64,000 nucleotides of DNA from the NCBI GenBank assembly GCA_016708025.1, contig JADJGQ010000005.1, positions 205,010 to 269,009 on the forward strand, given 5' to 3'. The notes below the pieces were generated by a model. That model was not told the origin of the DNA. It made no database searches and saw nothing but the letters and a program-made list of their open reading frames with translations. A program made the position numbers and the translations under genes. Shown here one piece after another: positions 35,472 through 44,908 of the stretch. This stretch comes from a bacterium. Lineage in GTDB: Bacteria > Zixibacteria > MSB-5A5 > GN15 > FEB-12. The stretch's first letter is position 1, and each line of letters opens with the position of its first letter.

Positions 35472-35960
35472 AGTCTACACCTTTACAGGTCGATTGTCAC
35501 CAAAAAAGTGACTCGGCTAGCACTGGGATCGAAACGACAAGCGATGCATTCCGAGTACCACCAACGCTAACTAGGGTATCAGTTTAAAGGGCTCTCCTTC
35601 GGTAACACGGCCGTCCCAGAGAACAAAAGTAACCTTGAAGTCAGGCTTTCTCAGCCCTGCGACTGCAAATGAGCAATCATCATGTAGTTCTCCGTGCAAG
35701 AAACTCAGTTGGTGGCCTCCAACAAAAATCCGAATCTAATCAAAGTGTTCAGAACCTAAAGGCGAAATAGCCCAAAAGCAGATGAACAGGGGCCCGAAAG
35801 TGCGACGTTTGAGGGGCGTTGTGAGAAAGTGGACACTTGTGTCACATGGCTCCGTCTGGTGCATGATATTAGAAAATCTATTGAAGATATGAACAACGCG
35901 GCCTTGAAGCTGACGTAAGGCGGTCAGTAATTCAATCTGCAGCCGACTCCTTTGCACTCC
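35472..35960. other. Intergenic stretch between Gabija-like and ubiquitin-like loci
   Basis: 490 bp with no supported gene on either strand. It separates the 3' end of the DUF6527 gene from the GajA-like start, so it should hold the gajA promoter, but no convincing -35/-10 pair stood out. Small frames such as 35736-35957 minus show no domain. Confidence 0.5.
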
Positions 35961-36365
35961 TTAGCCAAACCATCTAATGATCTTTTGCCATAGGGTCACT
36001 CTTTGAGTGACTGGCTGGGATTCGCCCCGATTTTCTCTGTAGTAAGCATCTTTGATTCGAGCGTCCTGGGCTCGACCACTGCGGATTTTGTCCGGAGTCC
36101 ACTTTGGAACCCATACAACCCTTCCATTCTTTATCCAGTAGTGAGACTGGCACTTGAGGCTCCAATTGCCTATGGAGGGATAGAGTGATACAGTCTTTCC
36201 GTTGAAAGACAATTTCCAATCAGTGGGGGAAAGCGGGGTGACAACCTCCTCACCGCATCCGCAAAAGCACTTGTGCACAGCGGTGCCATATTTGCTTGAG
36301 ACGTACAGCACCTTTTCATCAAGCTTATCAGGAATTTTTTCTACAAACTTATGCGTGATGATCAT
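35961..36365 (-). CDS. DUF6527 family zinc-binding-like protein of the ubiquitin-like operon
   Basis: 134 aa. The core pattern is HKCFCGCGEEVVTPLSPTDW, then SLYPSIGNWSLKCQSHYWI and GRVVW, which matches DUF6527. This family is repeatedly found beside bacterial multiubiquitin-type UBL and ThiF E1 genes. The clustered Cys/His (CxCGC, then CxSHYW) suggest a metal-binding treble-clef-like fold. The start overlaps the E1 stop by 17 bp, so it is the last gene of the operon. The biochemical role is not established; an accessory to conjugation or deconjugation is inferred. Confidence 0.8.
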   Translation of the reverse strand: MIITHKFVEKIPDKLDEKVLYVSSKYGTAVHKCFCGCGEEVVTPLSPTDWKLSFNGKTVSLYPSIGNWSLKCQSHYWIKNGRVVWVPKWTPDKIRSGRAQDARIKDAYYRENRGESQPVTQRVTLWQKIIRWFG

Positions 36366-37533
36366 TGTGAACTAAAATACCGTCGTTGATTGAGTAGGTG
36401 GTGTTGAATTCCAACGCGAGGTCTTGGTAGTAACCATTTAGTTTCTTCCATTTGATGACAGCTAGAATCGCGCCCAAGGCGTTAAGCTCGGCAATTTGAA
36501 TGTTCGTAGCGTAATCGTCTTTTTCACCGTCAGTCGCAAACGCGATTCTCTCGTTGATGTGGTCACACTTGTCTGGCGTGCACGTTGTTACTCTGACATG
36601 TCCAAGAATCGACTCGTCAATTTTGAGAACGCCGATCCCGGTTTCGATAAAAGCTATCTTGTTCGCCAGGAGGAAGTCAACGATCTGTCGTTTTATTACC
36701 GGACCTCCATTGTCGACGGCGATGAAGACGAAGTCCATGGTTGATAATTCGGCCAGATTCTCATTGGTTATGTCGTAGGGGTGCGATTGAACATTCGAAT
36801 GCATGTTTGAATAGATACACTTGAAGTACTCCGCCTTCTTAGGGGACTGATCGAGGTCATGCTTGCTTGCTGCGCCCGGAGCACGAAATGCGTTATGGTT
36901 AACGAAGCCGTCTCCATCAAAGAGGTGAATTTCCTTTACACAGGTCTTCGCGACGAAATCGAGAATGTACGACCCGGTGCCACCCACGCCAACTATGGCG
37001 ACTTTCGCACCCCCCAATTTCCTCGATATTGCGTCGATGCCTGCCCTACTGGAATTCGTGTCAGGGTAATTGAATACTGATTCGGTCGTAACTGATTCGA
37101 TGACTTTGTGCGGTTTTTCAGTAACGGTGTTATCTAGGGCTCTCGCTTCATTCGCGATGATGGTGGCGTAGTTTACCATCTTTTCATAATAACCTGGGTA
37201 GCCACCGGATAACTTGCCGGAGAACTTATGGCGCACTGTAAGATCGCCGATTTGGAGGTTTTCCGCACTATGGTAAATTGAGAGGCGTTTACCACTCCGG
37301 TCACAGGGAGCATCGCCTGCAAATGACGCGATGTGATCTGCAATAGGTCCAACGGTCTTGTCCCCCGACAAGGAGGATAAATTGGAAACCAAAGCACCGT
37401 ATTGAATTTGGCGACTTGCATTCACATACGGGATGTCACGAAGCAAAAGGTAGCCGTTGTGTATCTCAACCGAATACCCGTCATCCAATAGGCGTTTGAG
37501 ATCGGGATTACGACTTATCTGTTCTTGAGACAT
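36349..37533 (-). CDS. ThiF/E1-like adenylyltransferase with DUF6791-type N-terminus
   Basis: 394 aa. Residues 1-165 form an extra N-terminal domain (DUF6791-like; it may act in place of an E2). From about 170 a ThiF/MoeB/E1 Rossmann domain follows: VAIVGVGGTGSY (178-189) binds ATP, HLFDGDGFVNHNAFR supplies the Asp and Arg/Asn residues for adenylation, and VTTCTPDKCDHI carries a Cys pair. E1-like enzymes adenylate the C-terminus of a ubiquitin-like protein. It overlaps the UBL gene by 26 bp and the DUF6527 gene by 17 bp. No separate E2 or JAB gene is present in this operon. Confidence 0.85.
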   Translation of the reverse strand: MSQEQISRNPDLKRLLDDGYSVEIHNGYLLLRDIPYVNASRQIQYGALVSNLSSLSGDKTVGPIADHIASFAGDAPCDRSGKRLSIYHSAENLQIGDLTVRHKFSGKLSGGYPGYYEKMVNYATIIANEARALDNTVTEKPHKVIESVTTESVFNYPDTNSSRAGIDAISRKLGGAKVAIVGVGGTGSYILDFVAKTCVKEIHLFDGDGFVNHNAFRAPGAASKHDLDQSPKKAEYFKCIYSNMHSNVQSHPYDITNENLAELSTMDFVFIAVDNGGPVIKRQIVDFLLANKIAFIETGIGVLKIDESILGHVRVTTCTPDKCDHINERIAFATDGEKDDYATNIQIAELNALGAILAVIKWKKLNGYYQDLALEFNTTYSINDGILVHNDHHA

Positions 37534-37777
37534 TGAATATCATGCCATCCTTAACCTTCACGTCATCGCCCTTGACCATGCTGCCTTCTTTTTTGTCTTC
37601 GCCCTTGCTGTAGGTCACTGTGTAAACGATGTTTTCGTTGTCTTCATACGTTCCAAATGCCAAGGTGACGACTTGCTCGAACGAAATACGCTTCCCATCG
37701 TATTGTTTCTCGCGACCATTAACGATTATCGTGACGGTCTTGGTGGGCGAGTTATCTTGCGAAGTATTATCTATCAT
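37508..37777 (-). CDS. Ubiquitin-like protein (multiubiquitin domain)
   Basis: 89 aa, one beta-grasp domain of the multiubiquitin family (PF14452). Strand 1 is KTVTIIVNGREKQYDG; then SFEQVVTLAFG, YTVTYSKGEDKKEGSM and the C-terminal MIFNVSRTDKS. It ends in TDKS with no Gly-Gly tail, so conjugation would need another chemistry or processing. It follows DUF2188 by 14 bp and overlaps the E1 gene. It should be the modifier handled by that E1. Confidence 0.8.
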   Translation of the reverse strand: MIDNTSQDNSPTKTVTIIVNGREKQYDGKRISFEQVVTLAFGTYEDNENIVYTVTYSKGEDKKEGSMVKGDDVKVKDGMIFNVSRTDKS

Positions 37778-37791
37778 AATTTGTCCTTTCG

Positions 37792-38022
37792 TTAGTGCTC
37801 TTTATCTTTAGGTGGATTAGGATCCGGACCAAAGCTGTCTTTGCTCCGGATTTGGCCATTGGGCCGATGAGTAATCAACTCAGACTGGTTGTGCCTAGCC
37901 AAGTTACGGCCCGCATCTTCCGCCGCGTGTTGAGTGCGATGCGTGCTCACAGGAGCCTTTGAGCCCTCTTGTTTGACCGCCCACTGATTGTTTTGAGGAA
38001 CTACATGCACATTCTTACCCAT
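37792..38022 (-). CDS. DUF2188 small protein
   Basis: 76 aa. The family pattern is clear: NVHVVPQNNQWAVKQEGS, then TQHAAEDAGRNLARHNQSEL, ITHRPNGQIR and the C-terminal DPNPPK. DUF2188 proteins are small, basic and of unknown function. The gene sits between the LexA-like repressor and the UBL in the same direction (gaps of 53 and 14 bp), so it belongs to this operon. Whether it is functionally tied to the ubiquitin-like system is open. Confidence 0.8.
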   Translation of the reverse strand: MGKNVHVVPQNNQWAVKQEGSKAPVSTHRTQHAAEDAGRNLARHNQSELITHRPNGQIRSKDSFGPDPNPPKDKEH

Positions 38023-38075
38023 ATGAATATCTCCTTCTGGTTAGGGAAGCTCGTCTTTTCGGATTTATTTGAGAA

Positions 38076-38684
38076 TCACTGAAGTGATTGCCTCAGCACC
38101 CCCCGAACGATACCCATTAGCCGGAATTCCTGCTGCGAACCTACTGTTATAGGATTATAGTTCTGATTAAACGATACTAGCAAAATGTTTTCATGAGCTC
38201 TTAGAAACTTCTTCGCATAGACACCGTCGTCCAGCGCGGCGACAACAACCTGCCCATCCTCCGGGGTCTGCAACTGCTGTACGATTAGAAGATCGCGATT
38301 ATGAATCTTCGGCTCCATTGAATCACCGCGTGCCCGAACCAAGAAATAGTCCGATCCAATCCTGAGCGTCCGTGCCGGGAGCGGGATGCGTTCTTCGATG
38401 TTCTCATCTGCATAGAAGTCTTCCGTTCCACATGCAGCGTTGCCGTAGAGCGGCAGATATATGACATCTCGAACTGGATTCTTGTCGATTCGGATTTGCC
38501 CGTCTTCGCTGGGTATAATGTAACCCTTCTTCTCAAGTTGTCTGAGGTGGTGGGCTATTGTATTTGGAGATAATATCCCAATTTCCTTCGCCAATACTCT
38601 CAGCGACGGCCTTGACTCCGCCAAGTCAGCCAGGGCCTTGAGCAGTTTTTCCTGAGTTGGGTGCAACTTTCCGAATGTACTCAT
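38076..38684 (-). CDS. LexA/UmuD-like self-cleaving repressor
   Basis: 202 aa. An N-terminal winged helix (about 8-58: TQEKLLKALADLAESRPSLR, NTIAHHLRQLEKKGYI) is followed by an S24 peptidase domain. The catalytic Ser122 lies in RGDSMEP and the Lys near 158 in VYAKKF. The cleavage region GNAACGTEDF has Cys85-Gly86 where LexA usually has Ala-Gly; UmuD also uses Cys-Gly. This suggests RecA-triggered self-cleavage. It is the first gene of the operon with DUF2188, UBL, E1 and DUF6527. A consensus promoter ends 6 nt before its ATG, so the transcript is probably leaderless. It may be an element-specific SOS-type switch rather than the housekeeping lexA. Confidence 0.85.
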   Translation of the reverse strand: MSTFGKLHPTQEKLLKALADLAESRPSLRVLAKEIGILSPNTIAHHLRQLEKKGYIIPSEDGQIRIDKNPVRDVIYLPLYGNAACGTEDFYADENIEERIPLPARTLRIGSDYFLVRARGDSMEPKIHNRDLLIVQQLQTPEDGQVVVAALDDGVYAKKFLRAHENILLVSFNQNYNPITVGSQQEFRLMGIVRGVLRQSLQ

Positions 38685-38690
38685 GTCTAT

Positions 38691-38719
38691 AGTATATTAA
38701 ACGATTCGATTGGTGTCAA
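38691..38719 (-). promoter_or_regulatory. Consensus promoter of the LexA-like operon (leaderless)
   Basis: On the minus strand TTGACA (38719-38714), a 17-bp spacer and TATACT (38696-38691). Only 6 nt separate the -10 from the ATG at 38684, so transcription should start at or next to the start codon. The near-perfect strength suggests it is kept off by a repressor. Confidence 0.75.
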
Positions 38720-38816
38720 GGTTTCATAGGACACTGTCTTTTCTTGGGTCTTCTGACCGTTTTGGATCCCCGTTCCTAAGATTAGACCGATCCTGGAAAA
38801 ACCAGTTTACTTCTTC

Positions 38817-38851
38817 TTGACAATGTAAACAAAACAACGTAAACTGTTTAC
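38817..38851 (+). promoter_or_regulatory. Fic gene promoter with GTAAAC palindromic operator
   Basis: TTGACA (38817-38822), 17 bp, TAAACT (38840-38845). The palindrome GTAAAC-T-GTTTAC (38839-38851) covers the -10. Further half-sites are GTAAAC at 38825-38830 in the spacer, GTTTAC near 38804 and GTAAAC near 38866. A repressor binding here would block the polymerase. Candidates are the Fic protein's own winged helix or the divergent LexA-like protein. Confidence 0.7.
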
Positions 38852-38878
38852 ATCTAAGATAGAAAGTAAACAGAATCT

Positions 38879-40024
38879 ATGAAAAACACCCCAATCCAAG
38901 TCGGAGAAAACAAACAACAGCCAGAAGGCTATAAGGCGTTTATTCCCAACAAGTTCCCACCCGATTCAGGCTTTGATTGCTCAAAGGAGCTAGTCCTCAA
39001 ACATTCGGAAGCCGAGCGGCTACTTGGGAAACTGGACGGAATTACGCAACTACTGCCAGACGTGGATTTTTTCCTGCTAATGTACGTCCGAAAGGATGCC
39101 GCGTCATCCAGCCAAATCGAGGGCACCCAAGCGACGATGATCGATGCTATAGAAGCTGAATCCAAAACAGCCGAGAAGTTGCCGAAGGATGTAGACGACA
39201 TTCTGCATTACATAAAGGCGCTCAACTACGGTCTTGAACGACTCAAGGAATTCCCCTTGAGTCTTCGATTCATTCGTGAACTCCACAAGGCCTTAATGGA
39301 GGGAGCCCGAAGCAGTCATCACTCCGACCCTGGAGAATTCCGACGTAGTCAGAACTGGATCGGCGGAACAACTCCAGCTAATGCGCGATTCGTCCCTCCC
39401 CCACCCCATGAAATGCAACGGGCACTCAATGATTTTGAGAACTTCCTGCAGGCGAAGGATGACGTTCTGCCTCTTTTCAAGGTAGCACTGATTCATTCAC
39501 AGTTCGAAACGATCCACCCATTTCTTGACGGAAACGGTCGCACGGGACGACTGCTCATAACAATGTACCTATGGCTACATGGGTTGCTCGAACGACCGGT
39601 GCTATTTCTCTCGTCATATTTCAAGAAGCATCAGCAGCTCTATTATGACCGTCTCGACGGCTACCATAATGGACAGGTGGAACCATGGCTAGACTTCGTA
39701 CTGGACGGCATTATAGAGACGGCTCAACAAGCCACGATAACTGCGAAAAATATTACTGTACTGCGTGAGGAAGATCTTAACAAGGTTATGGCTCTTGGCA
39801 AGACTGCCGCAGAAAGTGGCGTGCTCGTATTACGCAGACTATTTGCGTTGCCTATCGTCAATGTCAACACCGTTAGCGAATGGACCGGCTTCACGCGCCA
39901 AGGCGCTCAACGAGTGATCGAACGTTTTGTTGAGCTTGAAATCCTTGAACAGAAGGATAAGACAGAGAAGTACGGAAGGTCTTTTATGTATCGCCGATAC
40001 GTGCAAGCGTTTCTGAAGGAATAG
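38879..40024 (+). CDS. Fic family protein with C-terminal winged helix
   Basis: 381 aa. An N-terminal Fic_N domain contains DAASSSQIEGTQATMIDA, whose SxxxE-like element may be the inhibitory helix. The Fic core motif HPFLDGNGRTGRLLI (about 210-225) has all catalytic residues. The C-terminal winged helix includes VSEWTGFTRQGAQRVIERFV. Fic enzymes usually transfer AMP from ATP to target proteins. Proteins of this architecture are common stand-alone cytoplasmic regulators. The promoter carries GTAAAC palindromes, so autoregulation is likely. It is divergent from the LexA-like operon. Confidence 0.9.
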   Translation: MKNTPIQVGENKQQPEGYKAFIPNKFPPDSGFDCSKELVLKHSEAERLLGKLDGITQLLPDVDFFLLMYVRKDAASSSQIEGTQATMIDAIEAESKTAEKLPKDVDDILHYIKALNYGLERLKEFPLSLRFIRELHKALMEGARSSHHSDPGEFRRSQNWIGGTTPANARFVPPPPHEMQRALNDFENFLQAKDDVLPLFKVALIHSQFETIHPFLDGNGRTGRLLITMYLWLHGLLERPVLFLSSYFKKHQQLYYDRLDGYHNGQVEPWLDFVLDGIIETAQQATITAKNITVLREEDLNKVMALGKTAAESGVLVLRRLFALPIVNVNTVSEWTGFTRQGAQRVIERFVELEILEQKDKTEKYGRSFMYRRYVQAFLKE

Positions 40025-40228
40025 CAACCGTGAAATGGGCGTAATGATTGATAACCATACCACGGCTCCTTGAAACGCTGATCTTCTGTTTGTACTGGTT
40101 GAGCGTGACCTCAAATACAGTTAGCGCGTCAATCAATTCAAACTTCTTCATAGAATCTGGAACAATGCAAGTCAACTATCGGCAGATGACGTTTTCGTCG
40201 CGCACTACACTGTAGACAGACTATCTCA

Positions 40229-41485
40229 TCATTCCCCGAATCGAAACATGTAGATATCGTCCATAAGGGACTTGGTCGACGGAATTCCACTTTGCAAGAA
40301 ATGAGCTTTCCAATCCAAGCCGGCCTCTACTTTGGCATCTGCATATCTTCCCACTGCCCAGCAATAGATAATGTGCCCCGGAATCGCACTCGCGCACCAT
40401 TCGTGCTTGTCTAACCTCACAAGGCCCCAACGATCGCGTTCAGTAGGTGCCTGTGAAAAATCTTCTGCCGGGATGAGTGAAACAGAGATCTCAATCAAGG
40501 ATAGTTTGGTTTGTTCATATCTGATGGTCGCTTGAAAGACGGAGTTACTATCGATAGGGGACAATTTGGAGAGGGCCGCAGCCAATTCCTCGCCAATTCG
40601 TCGCTTCAATAGGATAAAGGTATCAAGTAACCCAGCCCTCTTAAGCTCAATTATGCGTTCCTTATGCCTAAGCACAGTAAGGTGAAATGATTCATTATAC
40701 AAATCATCCGGCAGTCCGATGCGAATACCATATGGTGTGCCGTGCCACGCCTTTATCTGCTCTGCTACTGCAAGGGCCTGCTCAGGATCGGTCGATTCAA
40801 CTATACTTTGCAGAGACTCTCTCACCTCGTCAAGCGTGTAAATCGCTTGTTGCGCGGTTTCCCGCATCTCCGCAAACGTTGCAGGTATATCACCCCACCA
40901 GTTGTCGATAGGTTCCTGGAAGATCGGATCAATTTGAGACGAATCAATTGTTACCCTGGGCAGGAACCAAGACAGAAAGTTCCGGTTATTAGCGAATTCT
41001 GCCAGAGAAAGAGTGCGATCAATTCGGTCGAGAGCCAGGTCAAGTGCTTTTACTTCATACTTCTCGGATTTGAGCAGTACGCATCCTGGAATTCGAACCT
41101 TATCATCTTCAACGATCTCGAAATCAGAAATTAGTTCATTTGGAGTTAGTAAGAACATTCGAGCTTCGCCAGCATCACCAGTGTGGCACAACACGAAAAA
41201 CTCCTTGCGAAGACGACCATCCTTATCAATCAGGTATGAACGTGGGATATGAAAAGTGGTTTCAGGTCCCGAAAAGAACTTTGCTTGAACTATACCGAGT
41301 CGAGGAGGATCTCTATCCAATAGGTTCTTGGAAGTTATGCGCCGTTGAATGATGAAGTCGGCACCATCTATGTCGACACTTCGCTCTAACACCCAAAAGC
41401 GGTCAATCAAGAATGAGCGAGTACGCGCTTCACCAATTGATCCATTTTGCATCGCCTTCAGCCACGGAGGGATTTCATCACGCAC
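40229..41485 (-). CDS. DUF4365-like protein, possible PD-(D/E)XK nuclease fold
   Basis: 418 aa starting at GTG 41485 with AAGGA 8 nt upstream. The N-terminal 100 residues match DUF4365: GSIGEARTRSFLIDRFWVLE, then DIDGADFIIQRR and GIVQAKFF. The Asp in DGADF and the QxK are the expected PD-(D/E)XK nuclease residues. The remaining 300 residues are helical and unassigned. It lies 23 bp downstream of the broken AAA_13 ATPase on the same strand, so the two likely formed a defence operon. Confidence 0.65.
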   Translation of the reverse strand: MRDEIPPWLKAMQNGSIGEARTRSFLIDRFWVLERSVDIDGADFIIQRRITSKNLLDRDPPRLGIVQAKFFSGPETTFHIPRSYLIDKDGRLRKEFFVLCHTGDAGEARMFLLTPNELISDFEIVEDDKVRIPGCVLLKSEKYEVKALDLALDRIDRTLSLAEFANNRNFLSWFLPRVTIDSSQIDPIFQEPIDNWWGDIPATFAEMRETAQQAIYTLDEVRESLQSIVESTDPEQALAVAEQIKAWHGTPYGIRIGLPDDLYNESFHLTVLRHKERIIELKRAGLLDTFILLKRRIGEELAAALSKLSPIDSNSVFQATIRYEQTKLSLIEISVSLIPAEDFSQAPTERDRWGLVRLDKHEWCASAIPGHIIYCWAVGRYADAKVEAGLDWKAHFLQSGIPSTKSLMDDIYMFRFGE

Positions 41486-41508
41486 AGCGCATTCCTTATG
41501 CGGCTCGG

Positions 41509-44184
41509 TCAGTTAGGGCCAACGGACTTTTTTGTCACCGACGACTTTGTAACGTAAGTTAGGTCTGGTTTCTGTTGTGCAATCGCGGACGGCTTATTCT
41601 CCTGACGTTTGCGAATCATGACCACAAATGCTTCGAGCTCAAGAATGTCGGATAGAAGTTCAACGGGTTCTGGAACGGGGCTATTGTCCGCAGCCGCATG
41701 GTCGTGTCCCGATATCCAGGCGGAACACTTAGTCATGCCTTTATCAACTGCTTCACAGTCTTCGCTAGTCACTGTTATATATTTCAGCCTTTGCGTCTGC
41801 ACTTCTGGAGCGAACCGCTGGATACAGCCTCCAAGAAGCACTTCCTCCACTGCCCGCTCCCATCCCTTCCTTAGGTTGTCATAGCAGTTCCGAGCAAGAC
41901 GATCGTATTCGTCATGGTCACCCTTGTCATAGAGAGCCTTCAGCGCTTGGTGCGTGTTCTTTAACGCTCCTATACGCTTGCTAGTTTTCATGCCATCCCA
42001 AGGAATCGACTCGTCGCAAACACCACATCGATTTCCAACCCGTCGGACCGATTCAACCAAGTACTCTACCTTTCCATGCTCACACGCTTCCATCAGCCTT
42101 GATAGGAATAGCAGGTCATGGGTAAAGACAATTACTTGTCTTTTCGCTCCTTCATGGGCCATTCGAGCAGCCACCTTACTACGATAACGGTGGTCAAGGG
42201 AACAGACTGGATCATCGAAGACAATACCGCAACTGTGGTCTGACGTTCCAAGTTCGGCAAAGAACGAAGCAATCGCTACGATGCGCTGTTCCCCTTCGGA
42301 CAACACGCCTGAAGGTGTCACTTGTGCATCCTTCAAGCCAACTTGGTGAAGCGTGCTTCCGTAACTACCACTCTTCTTAAGCTGCAAAGGAATCCCACTA
42401 GCTCCAAGATTTTCACATTCAGTATGAAGTGCTTTACGCAACTCACCGGTTAGAGCATCCTCCATAAGCTGATTTCCCTTTCTGGTGATACTCGTCGTAT
42501 CAGTCGCCTTTAGGCACGAGTTCAGCCTAGCTCTGGTTTGCACATTGCGAAGATGTCCTTTAAGAGTAAGTCGATTATTGAAGGCGAGCTCCCTGAACTC
42601 ATAGTCTTTGAGTTCCTTCTCTACTCTTTCGCGCTCGCTCGCATTAGTATTTGCCTCACAACGCTTCAAGTTCTCGGTACAGTTTGTCTCCAATTGATTC
42701 AATTCTCCAGAAGCGTCTACTGACAATACAGTCACGGCATTCCAATTATCATCCTTGAGCGCAGCGCCGATTGTCTCGAAACGGTGACGGCACGACGCGA
42801 CGTTCGTACGAATAGTATCGCCAATCCCCTTATTTAGTTCGTCAAGCTCTTCCATCAATGACTGATCGATCCTGTCAAGGTATCCAGAAACAGCTGAGAA
42901 CCCCTTAACCGCTTCAGCAAAGGATTCCTCATTGGTCCGAACCGTAGTTGCCACGTCCTTCTGAATAAACTCCCAGAACCGCTTCAAGCGATCCTTAGCC
43001 TCACCGTTTAGAACTTGCTGACAGAGCACACAACGACTGTCGTCGCCAGTGAACGAAAGGGCCTTTGAGGATAGGCATCCGTCTCAGAGAATTTGCGGGC
43101 TGCATTAAACAAGAAGCGCCAAGTCTCGCTGCCTGTTCCTTGTACAGGCTCTTTTGCCAAACGCTTGTTGGGCCGCTAAGCTGGCAGCTACCTTTGAGTC
43201 CTTCAACTCCTTCTGCTTCGTCTTCAGCAATTGCACAGATTCGTCGGAGCATATTTGCCGGACCTGACCGAGCGTCAAGCGCAATTGTTGGATTCTGGAG
43301 CACAGTCGTTTCCAAATAGCCGCTTCCTTTGTCGGGTCCTGCGCTCTAAGCCTGACCAACTCCTTTCGGAGCTCTTCCAATCGTTTAGCATCAGATTCGG
43401 GAAAAGGTGTCCGTTCGTCAATGAGGTCTTCTGTAGTGTCGGCTGATACTACCGGAATAGGCTTGCCCTCACCAACTAAGTCTTTCATGATATCAGGATC
43501 CTTTGGGAGTGCATGGATTTCGCCGTTTATCCTGAGTTGAAGTGCTCTACACAAACCCGCTAGTTTTTCAAACACATCAAGGCCGTATGGGATATATCTG
43601 ACTTCGTTTGCTTCATCGACATACAAACGCGCTGTCTGCGCGTCAAAAACCGCGATGTTTGCTAGACACTCGGGCGGTGTTTCACCATCACTCCATTGCA
43701 GTGCTTCTTCTGGTTTACCGTCAATTTCTGCATAAATGTCTGCTTGCGCCGGTTCTTTAGAAGCTGTAGCCGCAAAGACGTTTGGATAAATGAGTGCAGT
43801 CGCTCCGCGCGCTCTACAGGCTCGTTTCAGAATTCGTGAATATCCAGACTTACCAGCGGCATTGTCACCGTAGACAATTGTGACACCTCGATAGCTAAAA
43901 CGAAGTGGTGCATCGCTAACAATGGCGTTGACATTCTTAGTTGGAAGCAATCCCTTTAGTACAGTATGCTTCTGATGTACCGTTCCGGAAGCAACGTGAT
44001 CCTTTCCAAACGGAATCGGCACGGTCTCACTGGTGCTCATGCCATTTTCGACCTTGAGCAATTCATAGACTTCTATGATATCCGTTTCAGAGATAGTCCG
44101 GTTTACCCAAATGCGACGTACCGCGTCAGCTTGCCAAGCGGGTAGCGTCTTAGCCCATGTGATGAGTTCTTCTACGACTTTCAT
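41509..44184 (-). pseudogene. AAA_13 ATPase (PrrC/RloC-like), frameshifted twice
   Basis: Two frames make one protein of about 890 aa. The first (44184 to about 43155) has Walker A GDNAAGKS (106-113). A middle frame bridges 43155 to 43066. The last (to 41509) begins with the zinc-hook-like CVLCQQ, then a coiled coil, the signature LSEGEQRIVA and Walker B GIVFDDPVCSLD. Near the end LRKGWE (R-x3-E), followed by a His in SGHDH, resembles the anticodon-nuclease site of PrrC/RloC. In that family the ATPase senses DNA damage or phage attack and releases a tRNA-cutting activity. The two shifts would inactivate it unless they are sequence errors. Confidence 0.7.
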
Positions 44185-44327
44185 ATTCCCCCAAGCCAGT
44201 TGGTTATTACTGACAAAATGTCTTATTACTGAGACTAATTATAACTGCTCCAGCCGATACAGGCAACCACTAAACCAAATGTGGAAGCAGCCTGTGCTGC
44301 GGAAACGTCGATATGAGAAATGGTAGC

Positions 44328-44364
44328 GAAAAAATGCCCCGAAATCACTGGGATCCCGGGGCAT
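44328..44364 (-). terminator. Rho-independent terminator after two small genes
   Basis: On the minus strand ATGCCCCG pairs with CGGGGCAT around a 15-nt loop and is followed by a T-run (44333-44328). It lies 27 bp past the stop of the 86-aa gene. Confidence 0.8.
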
Positions 44365-44390
44365 CGGTACAGAAAGAATAGTGCACAACG

Positions 44391-44651
44391 CTACCATTCG
44401 ATCACACGGTAGTCTGACACAGGGTGCTCGTCGGCGTAAGCCTCTGCCAGCGCCCGGGTGTTGAACAGCATGGTACAATCGGAATCCGATTGTAGGACGA
44501 TATTATGTATCCCAGCAAAAGTTTCGACGACAATTAGGTATCTATGCATTGGAGCCGCCTGCAATCCGAGCGAAACGAATGGCAGTCTCGAATGCTGGGG
44601 TACTGCGTTTTCGACCTGAAAACAGGACTGATTGGTATTCCCCGTCAGCAT
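44391..44651 (-). CDS. Small hypothetical protein (86 aa)
   Basis: Starts at ATG 44651, overlapping the TGA of the upstream gene (ATGCTGA), so it is translationally coupled. The C-terminal part (YLIVVETFAGIHNIVLQSDS, RALAEAYADEHPVSDYRVI) has the alternating pattern of a small alpha/beta protein. A shorter start at residue 35 (MHRYLIVV) is possible. No family recognised. A terminator follows directly. Confidence 0.5.
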   Translation of the reverse strand: MLTGNTNQSCFQVENAVPQHSRLPFVSLGLQAAPMHRYLIVVETFAGIHNIVLQSDSDCTMLFNTRALAEAYADEHPVSDYRVIEW

Positions 44652-44908
44652 AGCAATGCCCCCGCCCTCCGTTCCAGGCTGACCCGTGCGTCTATGTGCG
44701 GAAGCGAGCGAGCGGAAGCTGTCAGCCCCTGTACCATTCTCCAAAGAGTTGACGGATCGTCGCCATCCTGCAAAGCCGTTGCATGGGCAAGAAATACCTC
44801 CTTCTGCGAGAATGGTTTTGAGGCAAACCAGGCAATCACCTCATCGACCGTCTTTCCAACGGGCTTATACATAGCCTTATGGACCATATTCGAGATGGTA
44901 TCCGACAT
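44645..44908 (-). CDS. Small hypothetical protein (87 aa)
   Basis: 87 aa from ATG 44908 (MSDTISNMVHKAMYKPVGKT). A helical N-terminal region, DEVIAWFASKPFSQKEVFLA, is followed by a Ser/Arg-rich tail. The in-frame extension to 45025 looks non-coding. It forms a two-gene unit with the 86-aa gene and its terminator. No family recognised. Confidence 0.5.
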   Translation of the reverse strand: MSDTISNMVHKAMYKPVGKTVDEVIAWFASKPFSQKEVFLAHATALQDGDDPSTLWRMVQGLTASARSLPHIDARVSLERRAGALLC

